This document shows positions 10,888 through 20,000 of a DNA stretch of 64,000 bases, in pieces (positions within the stretch are counted from its first letter, which is position 1; every line of letters begins with the position of its first letter). Source of the DNA: a virus; IMG/VR virus record IMGVR_UViG_3300047311_000323, positions 1 to 64,000 of that record, one strand, 5' to 3'. The translations under genes were made by a program, and so were the position numbers. The notes under the pieces were generated by a model that worked only from the letters and a program-made list of their open reading frames with translations, ran no database searches and had not been told where the DNA came from.

Positions 10888-12759
10888 TCATCCAGAATTG
10901 GCAAGGTTGAGCGCGTTGTTATTCATGTAATCCTGGAAAATCTGGTCCATAATCTGATAGAAACTATTGACTGTATTGCATAAAGAGGTCATAGCTGGAG
11001 TAATTCCTGACCTGACATTCTGCAAAGTACCATCAGGCAATACAAGGATTTCCTCAGCCCTAATAACAGCATCCTCATCCAAAAACCCCAATAAATTACC
11101 AGTACCTTTACTGGCCGGATCGTTGAGCGGCATAACATAGAGAGCGCCCATAATAGCAACAATATCAGCTAAGCCCAATCCACTGAATTCTCCCATAATC
11201 ATTTCAATTATCTGAAGGGCATCACCGGCCTCTTCTAGCATCTTATTTCTTATGCCAGTTAGGTTCTCTTGTGACTTGGCGCTTAGATTTCCTTGAGCAT
11301 CTGAGGTACTTGCATCAAAAGTAAGCTTATAGTTAGAGAAAGCAAAATTTCCTGGGTCAGGAGTTGCTGTGGGCTCAATAATTGAGCCATTAAGATTAGA
11401 CATAACTACGCTAGCTTGCTTAGCAATAATGTCAAAATCGAAGGGTGTAAAAAGTGCAGGATCGATATTCTTACTAAGTGGCACACTACGTATAGAACAG
11501 CCACCTTCAGGCCCCGTAGTATCCGGTATAGGTAGCCAGTAATAGAAGCCCTGTCTAGCATGAACGATTCTCATAGAGTCAACTAGTTTGTATATCATTG
11601 AGCGCATAGTAGATAGGTATTGTGCGAAAGCTTGCTGCTGTGATAGGTTAAATACACTGCCACTAAAAATGTTACCAATAGTAGTGGTACCGATAGTTAT
11701 ACTTTGCAGTGCTTTGTTGCCCTTGATGTAGTCTATAGTGTTTTTTACATCAGCGCCAGCATCATTTACTGTTGGTGTTGAAAGCCTGTCTCTGATTACT
11801 TTTTCTAGTAATGGTCTTTCGGCTCTCGCAGTGCTACTCGTTTTCAAATAGCTGGCGTCATAAACAAATGGGATAGCGATTCTTTTAGATACACCAGTGG
11901 ATGTCTTAGATTCGGCGGCCCAGATGCTAAAGTCAATTCTAGGATCAACCATGAATGGCTTTATGATATGCTGGTGCTGCGATAGGATGTTGTAGCCTGC
12001 CTGATTAGGCTTAAATTGCTTACTAGGGTCTGCATTAATATCTTGAAAATCAGCAAGTCTAACTTCTCTATCTCCAGTTAGTGTATAGGTAGAAGCTATA
12101 TTGCCAGGCACAGAATAAGACTGGTTTTCAACCTTAAAATCAAATGGCTCTGTATTTTTGAATGGTTGGGCAAAAGGGCGTCTATTTACGTTACTACCTT
12201 TACCATAAGTTCCAGAAGTCAAAGATAATACGCCGGCCTCTACTGATTGAGGAACCGAAAAGATTTGAGCGCACTGAGATGCGTACTCTTCTCTTTTCTG
12301 TGATAAGTCTTCAAATTTAGTTCCGATGTTCGTTGCTATTCTTAGCTTTCTTTCCAGAGTAATAGAACGCTCAATATCTTCGCCCATAACAATATCAAAA
12401 CCAGGATTGTAAAAATCACTTTGGTCTGAATTGATTACAGGAAATCCAATAACTCGATAAAAAGCGTGGCATCTACTCTCCTGAGACAATTGAACAGGAG
12501 TAGTCGTGTTAGGAGTTCCAGCAATCGTATTGGCTGCGGGGTCGATGTTTAGCGCTTTAATCAGGTCTGCAGTTTTACTACCAGTTATGGTAATACTAAT
12601 CTGAGCCCTGATATCATCAATACCGATGTTCAAGCCAGGTTCGTTATCATCTGGCGTATGACCACCAGTAACGAAATGCTTGAACATCTTTTTGATATCA
12701 GGGTCAGAGTTCTGACTGCTTTGTGAATTGGCTTGTAGCGTATCATCTGTATCTGCCAT
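10888..12759 (-). CDS. baseplate-associated structural protein, unknown family
   Basis: 623 residues, no family recognised. The N-terminal ~25 residues are polar and probably disordered. The rest is mixed alpha/beta, with helices around LLEKVIRDRL and IRNKMLEEAGDALQIIEMIMGEF near the C-terminus. No signal peptide; one moderately hydrophobic stretch (GLADIVAIMGALYVMPL). Its ATG overlaps the preceding stop as TAATG, so it is co-translated with the membrane-segment protein upstream, and it precedes gp25. Position among hub, spike and wedge genes makes a virion baseplate role likely. No DGY tripeptide occurs in it, unlike most neighbours. Confidence 0.7.
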   Translation of the reverse strand: MADTDDTLQANSQSSQNSDPDIKKMFKHFVTGGHTPDDNEPGLNIGIDDIRAQISITITGSKTADLIKALNIDPAANTIAGTPNTTTPVQLSQESRCHAFYRVIGFPVINSDQSDFYNPGFDIVMGEDIERSITLERKLRIATNIGTKFEDLSQKREEYASQCAQIFSVPQSVEAGVLSLTSGTYGKGSNVNRRPFAQPFKNTEPFDFKVENQSYSVPGNIASTYTLTGDREVRLADFQDINADPSKQFKPNQAGYNILSQHQHIIKPFMVDPRIDFSIWAAESKTSTGVSKRIAIPFVYDASYLKTSSTARAERPLLEKVIRDRLSTPTVNDAGADVKNTIDYIKGNKALQSITIGTTTIGNIFSGSVFNLSQQQAFAQYLSTMRSMIYKLVDSMRIVHARQGFYYWLPIPDTTGPEGGCSIRSVPLSKNIDPALFTPFDFDIIAKQASVVMSNLNGSIIEPTATPDPGNFAFSNYKLTFDASTSDAQGNLSAKSQENLTGIRNKMLEEAGDALQIIEMIMGEFSGLGLADIVAIMGALYVMPLNDPASKGTGNLLGFLDEDAVIRAEEILVLPDGTLQNVRSGITPAMTSLCNTVNSFYQIMDQIFQDYMNNNALNLANSG

Positions 12760-14951
12760 TAGCCGCTATCCTTATCCCTAGATAGGTCGCCAGCATCACG
12801 ACGTGGCTGAGTGCCCGTGGTATCGCCGTCTCCTGTGAGTGGGATGTTGTCTGGTGCGTGTGGCGAGAAGACAAATTCGTAGTTTAGATTCTGTAGTGCA
12901 TGAACTGGAGGAACAGTACCATCAACTGAGCCCAAAGTGTTTGTACATAGGACTTGGTTTTGGAACGAGATGATAATCTCTCCCTGTCCAGGGTCTGTAC
13001 TAGTTAGATTGGCCGTGAATGCCTGATAACCGTCATAAGCAAATGGAGAGACGGTCCCAACAGTAGGTGTTGCTTTGATATTTTTAGCAACATTGGCCGC
13101 AACATCTGCTGGAATACCATTAGTAATTGGCAGCCCATTATTCTCATTAAGGTTGACGGTTATTACGATTGGTTGAGTAGTGAACTGAGAAGTCGGAGAA
13201 ATACTAAATGTACTCTCACAAGGATTGAATCCAATTCCAATGAGTCCGAAGATGGCGTCTTTAGCGTCAAGCTCTAGCTTATGCAAACAAGTAAGACAGG
13301 TTGTCTGGAATTCAGCAACACCAGCCACAGTCATATTAGAACGCAAGTTAGAGACGGCAGTTGTTAGACATTCTTGAGCTTGTGCTGTGTCTGGGAAGAC
13401 TCTGCCATTCCTGCCATGCACCTGGTCCGATAGGGCCGCAGACTGGAATCCTACCTGAGAGAACATAACGGTGTTCAAGAATCCAGAGTTTAGAGCGATG
13501 GCAGGCATACACTTCATGTTAACCAAGTTCTTCTGTAATAGTACGGGAAGGTTTGGTTTGAATGTATACTCCATATTGGAGAATGTGTATCCGTCAGTTG
13601 GCAATAGAACTGGGTTAGCGGAGAACTTCGCTGGCTTATGAATAAAGTTGCCAAGCGTAGCCTGCTTGTCAGTCTGAGATTGGGTGCCATCAGCATTATC
13701 CTGGAATCCGAATAGCTTAGTAGTACCATCATCTTCATAACCTAGGCCACCGCCAAGAGATAATACACCGGTTAAAACAAGTGAGGTCCCATTATTGTAA
13801 GCAAGTAAGTCCTGAGAAGGTACTTTCAAAACGATGCAATCCTTAAATCTAATGAATCTAGGATCGCCAGGTCTATTATCCCACTGCGATGGATTGTAGA
13901 ACAGTCTTAGGTCCATAGTATAGGCAGCCTGTCCCGGAGGAGTATTGGCGTCATACTTGGCATCTGTTGGGAAGAAGATTGGCTTTGGAACAACACTGTT
14001 ATTTACATCGAATGCATTAACAATGTTCTGGAAGGCTTGCTCTTGACTCTGGTTAGCGTCATACAACTGCCAGCTCTCTGTACGAAGATCAGAGGTTAAG
14101 AATAGGCTACCCAACGCTACATTGGTTTGATATCCTGCTTGCGGTAGATATTGGAATGTACCAGTCTTGTTAGTGAAGTTTCCTTGAACGATAGTTGGAC
14201 AGTAAGTAGCTGCGCAGCAACCATCGGTGCTACCTGGACCACCACCCTCACATGGAGGGATAGAGAAGATTAAGCTTAGGATGTCCTTGATGACCTGAAT
14301 AATGATTGTGAACAGAGCTAGTAGAACGAACAAGTTCTGGAAAATACACAACAGGGCGCCTAGCTTTTTAGCGATAGTGAGAACGCTGGTAGCATTAGCT
14401 GAGTTAAATGCTTTTACCAAAGCATTGATGTTTCTAAGAATTGCTTTGATGAGCTTTAGAATTTGATCAATGATGTACAAAATCAAAGCCAGCAATAATA
14501 GCAGCAATGATATGATCATTAAGATCAAAGCAAATATAGGAAATAGATTTAGGAACTCTGGGATACACTGAGTAAACAATCTATTAAGCGCCGAGATAAG
14601 GGCGAAAGGATTCATCAAAGCACATAGAACTTCGATAATACAGATAATAAGATTGAGAATCGGTAAGAAGAATTTATACAACATTAGGAATGGCATGAAC
14701 TGATCTAACAGCTTCATGATTCCGTCGTAAATATCTTTTCCAAAATTAGGATTTAATTGAGGTTTCAATGCTCCAGGAGGAATAAGCATTTGCAGCTTAT
14801 TCATCAAATCTAGCAAATCTTCTGGGAAATTGGTAGGATATGGAATAGTAGGTACTGGCAAAACCGAAGGAATGCCAAATCCCGGGAGGGAAGGACCACT
14901 AGGACCATCTGGAGAAGGGAATGAAACATCATTAGGACTGCAAGGACACAT
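12759..14951 (-). CDS. baseplate-region protein with several membrane segments
   Basis: 730 residues. A Pro/Gly-rich, Cys-containing start (MCPCSPND) leads into a strongly hydrophobic block with likely membrane helices near residues 84-112, 133-161 and 198-222. A Cys-rich linker (PPCEGGG, DGCCAATYC) follows, then a ~480-residue soluble region that looks beta-rich. It lies between the spike gene and a baseplate gene in the same operon, so it is probably a virion component. Membrane helices are expected of tape measures or ejection proteins, not of ordinary baseplate parts. A role in piercing or sealing the host membrane is inference. AAGGATAT precedes the ATG at an unusually long spacing. Confidence 0.75.
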   Translation of the reverse strand: MCPCSPNDVSFPSPDGPSGPSLPGFGIPSVLPVPTIPYPTNFPEDLLDLMNKLQMLIPPGALKPQLNPNFGKDIYDGIMKLLDQFMPFLMLYKFFLPILNLIICIIEVLCALMNPFALISALNRLFTQCIPEFLNLFPIFALILMIISLLLLLLALILYIIDQILKLIKAILRNINALVKAFNSANATSVLTIAKKLGALLCIFQNLFVLLALFTIIIQVIKDILSLIFSIPPCEGGGPGSTDGCCAATYCPTIVQGNFTNKTGTFQYLPQAGYQTNVALGSLFLTSDLRTESWQLYDANQSQEQAFQNIVNAFDVNNSVVPKPIFFPTDAKYDANTPPGQAAYTMDLRLFYNPSQWDNRPGDPRFIRFKDCIVLKVPSQDLLAYNNGTSLVLTGVLSLGGGLGYEDDGTTKLFGFQDNADGTQSQTDKQATLGNFIHKPAKFSANPVLLPTDGYTFSNMEYTFKPNLPVLLQKNLVNMKCMPAIALNSGFLNTVMFSQVGFQSAALSDQVHGRNGRVFPDTAQAQECLTTAVSNLRSNMTVAGVAEFQTTCLTCLHKLELDAKDAIFGLIGIGFNPCESTFSISPTSQFTTQPIVITVNLNENNGLPITNGIPADVAANVAKNIKATPTVGTVSPFAYDGYQAFTANLTSTDPGQGEIIISFQNQVLCTNTLGSVDGTVPPVHALQNLNYEFVFSPHAPDNIPLTGDGDTTGTQPRRDAGDLSRDKDSG

Positions 14952-14970
14952 TGTCTATTTATATATCCTT

Positions 14971-17067
14971 TCAAACAGATGTGGCTGGTAGCAATGCAAC
15001 TAGCCTGTGATTTACATACAGATTATCTGCATCGATGTAAATCGGACCATCACTTTTCATATTGATGCCCTGTGCTCCGTACAAGTTCAAAACTGATGGT
15101 GTCATAATAGTTACACCCTTAGCATCTACTCGGAACATATGAGCATATCCGCCGGCAAAGACTCTTAAGTCCATGGTAGCAATCCAAGTGTCATCTTTGC
15201 CCTTGAACCTTGCATCACTAGCTGCAATACCGAATCCACCTACCTGTACAAAAACATCCCCATCAAAATTTACCATAGCACTTCTATTATTTCGATCTCT
15301 ACCGATATTAGCAACCATCCCGCCAGCAGTATCTAACCAGAGAGACTGTCTGTCAATGGTATTTGCTCCGATGTTCATTTCCAAAGAACCATCTAGATTG
15401 ATAGAGCCGCTACGTCCACCAGCCTTAGCATCTGGACCGGATACCTTAATCTTAGTACTGACCAAATCTGACAAGTCTTTAATATAAGACGTATCAATAG
15501 GATCTTCCATAGTCTGTAACTGATAATTCTCAATTGTCCTACCATCTTGATGCAAAGAGCAGGTCTTCAAGATATCATGATAAGCTGTACCATGTCTAAT
15601 GCTATAGACGCTCTTAGCTACGAATTGGCTAATACGATCATGCGGACCAGCATCATTATTGTTTGTTCCATCTATTAGCTGTATGGATCCATGTAGGAAC
15701 TGTGGCTTACCACCCACATCAGCAGCGCTTGTTTCAAGCATAGGGGCGGCAAATGAATCTACGAAGATATCTTGGCTAACTGGCTGGCCACTCTTAGGGA
15801 ACCATAACTGATTAGGGTTGCTATTATCAGTGGTTGCAAAGGTAGAATAGTTTTCTGGTCTTACCAATAATGGAATGTTACCAGTCTCACTAGAGGCCGG
15901 TACATTTAGTTTGAATTGTCCTTCTTTATCAACATCAAAAGAGAATCTGCTACGTTGCAATTTAGCATTGTAGTTATCATCATTGATGCCTAACGCAGTG
16001 CCTTGATTAGTTGGCTTTGGATCTTTGCGAGAGTTGATCTCAAAATGGAAAGCGACGCTCTTTCTTTCAAGAGCGCGGATATTCAAATATGATTTTTTAG
16101 AATCAGTAGTGGCTACAGTTCCATTAGTTCTTAGTGTAGTGTCAGCAGTAAGGCCAATAGGAAGTGGAAGTCTATTTAGATCAAGGATGTTTCCGAAAAT
16201 GTCTACTACAGTACCTTTAACTTCTTCGATTAGGAAGTTAGGGGCAACTGAGCTTAGACTCATAGTATCGGCACGGCTACTGCGCCTATTGGGCGTACTA
16301 TAAACCTTTGCGGCTTGTGCCGTGGTAGTATACTTATTTGATTCAGAATTCAGATCATCTATATTAGATCCTAGCTGAAATTCATAGACAATTTGACGGT
16401 GTTCGACAAAGGCAGGATTCTTAGTTGGTCCAGTTCTAATGTCATTGGCAGTAGAAGTTGGATCTAAACCAATCACTGAGTAAATTGGATCGTATGCATC
16501 ATCTTCTAGTTTGGTACTTCCGCTGTATGATGCTGCCTGAGGATTTGGTTGTAAATCTCTTTTAACTAATCCGCCAACTTCACGATAGGCTTGCGTAAAA
16601 TGATTTTCGTTTTCAAAGTTGAAAGTAACAAGATTGCTTTTTGGATACTTCTGGCTTCCAGCAAAAACATGAATGTTATTTACATCAGATCCAATCTTGA
16701 TATTACTATCTAAATCAAGTAGTATCTTGGATGAGTCTGAAGAGCGAATAAGCATTTGGCCAGGTAACAACTTAGGAATGATGTTACGATTTTCTGGCTC
16801 GTAATTAACGAAATGGTACTGCCCTCCCAAACTCTGAGCTACTGTAACTGGAGTATTCTTAGCAGGTAGTGAACCGATAAACATACCAGCACTATCTATT
16901 AGAGGGAAAACTCGTGGGATACCCACAGAAGGCGCTTTACCCCTAATAGCATTAACTTCGGTTAACTGAACTCTAAATTCATTACCGGATGAATCGACTA
17001 TAGATCCGGCACGCAGCATGCCTGATGGTGGGTCGAATATGTTAATGCCTGCTTTTATAGTTGTCAT
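14971..17067 (-). CDS. central baseplate spike-like protein
   Basis: 698 residues. The N-terminal region (INIFDPPSGMLRAGSIVDSSG) and the following beta-rich segment resemble an OB/spike platform. The C-terminal ~170 residues have short repeating strands (INLDGSLEMNIG, GGMVANIGRD, VNFDGDVFVQVGG, TPSVLNLYGAQGINMKSDG), like the beta-helical spikes of gp5/VgrG-type proteins. It lies directly downstream of the large hub gene. In contractile tails the spike trimer caps the hub and punctures the outer membrane. No lysozyme domain was recognised, unlike T4 gp5. Function is inferred from the repeats and position. Confidence 0.65.
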   Translation of the reverse strand: MTTIKAGINIFDPPSGMLRAGSIVDSSGNEFRVQLTEVNAIRGKAPSVGIPRVFPLIDSAGMFIGSLPAKNTPVTVAQSLGGQYHFVNYEPENRNIIPKLLPGQMLIRSSDSSKILLDLDSNIKIGSDVNNIHVFAGSQKYPKSNLVTFNFENENHFTQAYREVGGLVKRDLQPNPQAASYSGSTKLEDDAYDPIYSVIGLDPTSTANDIRTGPTKNPAFVEHRQIVYEFQLGSNIDDLNSESNKYTTTAQAAKVYSTPNRRSSRADTMSLSSVAPNFLIEEVKGTVVDIFGNILDLNRLPLPIGLTADTTLRTNGTVATTDSKKSYLNIRALERKSVAFHFEINSRKDPKPTNQGTALGINDDNYNAKLQRSRFSFDVDKEGQFKLNVPASSETGNIPLLVRPENYSTFATTDNSNPNQLWFPKSGQPVSQDIFVDSFAAPMLETSAADVGGKPQFLHGSIQLIDGTNNNDAGPHDRISQFVAKSVYSIRHGTAYHDILKTCSLHQDGRTIENYQLQTMEDPIDTSYIKDLSDLVSTKIKVSGPDAKAGGRSGSINLDGSLEMNIGANTIDRQSLWLDTAGGMVANIGRDRNNRSAMVNFDGDVFVQVGGFGIAASDARFKGKDDTWIATMDLRVFAGGYAHMFRVDAKGVTIMTPSVLNLYGAQGINMKSDGPIYIDADNLYVNHRLVALLPATSV

Positions 17068-17076
17068 TATAGCCTA

Positions 17077-20000
17077 TTACTTTGTTGTTGAATTAGCTAC
17101 AGCGGCGGGAACCTGCTCAAAACTAATCCAGCAATCAATAATATAACTAAAAAGAGCAGTTCTTAGAGCGTTATTGTTAGCTGACATTGCAGCAGCATCA
17201 GTTCCATCATCATTACCAACCGGATTAGAAGAACTTGGAGCGCCAGTATTAGTTGATGTAGTAGCCATTTGATTTCTTGCTGCATCAATAGCCTGTTGAG
17301 ATGGAGAGTGTCTAGATTTTTGATTATCCATATTTACAGGAACTACCTCAACCGATCCCTTTGGTAAACCTTTGTTTTCAACTGGGGCATTTTGGAAGCT
17401 TACAGATTTTGGACCACCACTTGGGTTTATCATCTGTTCAGCTATGCCATTAGCCTGTTGTTTAAGATTTATGCTAAGTGGATTTTTGTTGTCGTAATAG
17501 ATACGTAATTCAATTTTGGCCTTAACGTTATTACCGGCAGACGAATTAGAATTCAAAATGTATTGAGTGTTATACAAGATGTTGTTAAACACCTTGGTGT
17601 TGGTAGTAGTGTTTGGGTCTATTGAATTTGTTGACTCTTGTCCCGTTGAAAGTTGAATAGTGCCACCTTTAGTCTTCAACTGAAACACGCCCAAACTCTC
17701 TTCATTAGCCGAAGACTCTTGTCTGTGGATAACCATATCAGCCACTTCTTGATTCTTGTAAATCAACTTTCCAATGCTATCCATTACGGTTGGAATATAC
17801 TCTCCAATACCATGTCCATAAGTCAACTCTAATGTAGTAGTAAATCCACTACCTAAATCAAGAGAGTGAGAAACTGAGCTAACATAGAACAGCATGTTAC
17901 GGTCTTCCAAGAAGATAACTTCACCAGGCTGCATGTATTCATTGCCAGAGATAGTGAGTGAGCCGCTTAGGACGCTGTGCCTATCACGAGAAAGGATGAT
18001 AGCTGCATATGGGCCGAGCTGTGACGAAGGGTCTGTTAAAAATGGTACGTTGATTGTATACGGTTGTTTGAAACCATAGTTGCGCCACATGTCATAGTCG
18101 ATAGCAATGGCCGTAACCAAAGCGTTGCCGCCACCTGGGAATGTATTCAAACCAGGAGGGCCTCCACCACCTTCATTTTCAGAGAAGAATGGCAAAGTTC
18201 CGTGCACTTCAACGGAAGTATAATTGGGGGCGCGTTCGCCAATTCGTATGCTTCTAATCTGAGAGCGTCTAATAACATATCGGTCACCAGAGCCAGGACC
18301 GTAATCATCATATGACTCATCTTCTATCATATGCTCATACACTTCTGGAATGAAACTCTTCTTGAAATTGCCGGGGTTAAGTAAAGAGTTAGTGGTAGCG
18401 GTGCCATTATCTATTGACTTGAACTCTGTGGCATTTTTAATAGAATGATAGAACAGCTTAACTGCTGACTGCCATTCTTGCACATAGGTAGTTAACTCAT
18501 TGGTGACTTTGAAAATATCAACTGTCTGACCGGTATCTAGCTCAATTGCGGAGTTGGGCCCAGCTTGTGTTAGGTAGTCTTTGCTAGTGATGTATTGTCC
18601 AGACTTTGTCTGAATACGTGTGATTAACGTTTGGAAAACACTCTGCTGAAAAATAGAAGTAGTTGGTGCACTTGAAGTATTGCTACCGCTTTGTTTCAAG
18701 TTCTGCTGCTCTAGAGCCTGATTAAGTATGTAGTATTTTTCTGCACTTGAGAATAGAACTTTATTGGAAGTTCCAGCGCTTTTCACCGCTCCAAAATTAT
18801 CAAGTGATAAATCTGACGCGCTAGCCGCTGTACTTGGATTTGCAGCCAGTATTAGATTCTGATAGTTAGAGATGTTGTCGCTTGAATCAGAGACAAATTG
18901 AAATACAGCTCCATTACCAGCATTTACTGAAGACTCGAATAGAAAGGCCGTAGCCTCTTTGTCGCCCTCAAAATCTGCTGAGCTGTAAGCCCCTAAGATG
19001 GCACAATCTAGCCTTATTAGGTCTTCAAGAACCTCAATACGATTTCTTAGCGAACTTATCTGGTCTTCAAATAGGCTGTTCATAAACTCTGGAAATATCT
19101 GAACTCCTAGCGCGTGTTTCAGATAAATCATTCTATTGTATACTGAGCTTGGCATCCTATTATACTGGGGCGGCCTTACACGAATATGACCCTGTGAGTC
19201 ACAAAACACTTCTAGGTTGAGCAAGTCTGCTACATGTGAAATTTGAGAGGCCACATCGCTATACTCTGTGGAATACATTTCCACACCTTTAGCTAAGGCT
19301 TTATTGAACGCAGCAATATCGTAGTCTATGTCATAGTAATCGTCCACTATGAATAGGTTCTTATCTGAGTTGCCCCTAACATCATAAGACATACGTCTTG
19401 TTAGATAGTTAGTTTGCTTACGTAATTCTTTGCGGCCCGTAGAGTCAGACGGATCATTTTTCCCGTCAACTAGATTATTACTATCCGCTCCTGGTTGTGT
19501 GGTAACCGTACCAAAAAATTGGTTAGAGGCCGATTGAAATTCTCGGATGGTACTATCAATAGAGGCTCTAAGTACTTTAGCTTTACCCTGAAGTTCTGAT
19601 GCTCTAGCTTGTGATACGCTATTAGAAATTTGTCCCGGGATTTTTTCAGAGAAAGCATTGATAGCGCCCAAAGCGACTAGCGATCTTTGAACGTCTGCAA
19701 GTTCCTGTATCTTTTTATCTAGATCAGAATTCTTCTGTGTAATGGTAGATTGAGCCTGCATAGACTGCGCTATAGCGGCATCACTCATAACTAGATTTTT
19801 GAATGGAATGAAATTACCCCATAGAGAATTGGTCTTTGACAAACTAGTTCTCAATGAGTTAATGAAAGAGTAAGATGGGTCTTGTCTACTCTGAGGATCT
19901 CCCGTTATTCCATACAGATTCTGGGTGGTCTTGAAATAAGTTGCGTAGTTGTATGGTATACCAGTAATCAAAAGAGATATGACGTTCATAACATCTAGTC

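Noticed and set aside
14925-14950. TATAAATA, identical to the T4 late promoter core, just before the 730-aa gene (a similar string precedes the tube gene near 27318)
   Set aside because: It lies between the ribosome site and the ATG or too close to the start codon to be a promoter of that gene; T-rich spacer is simpler.
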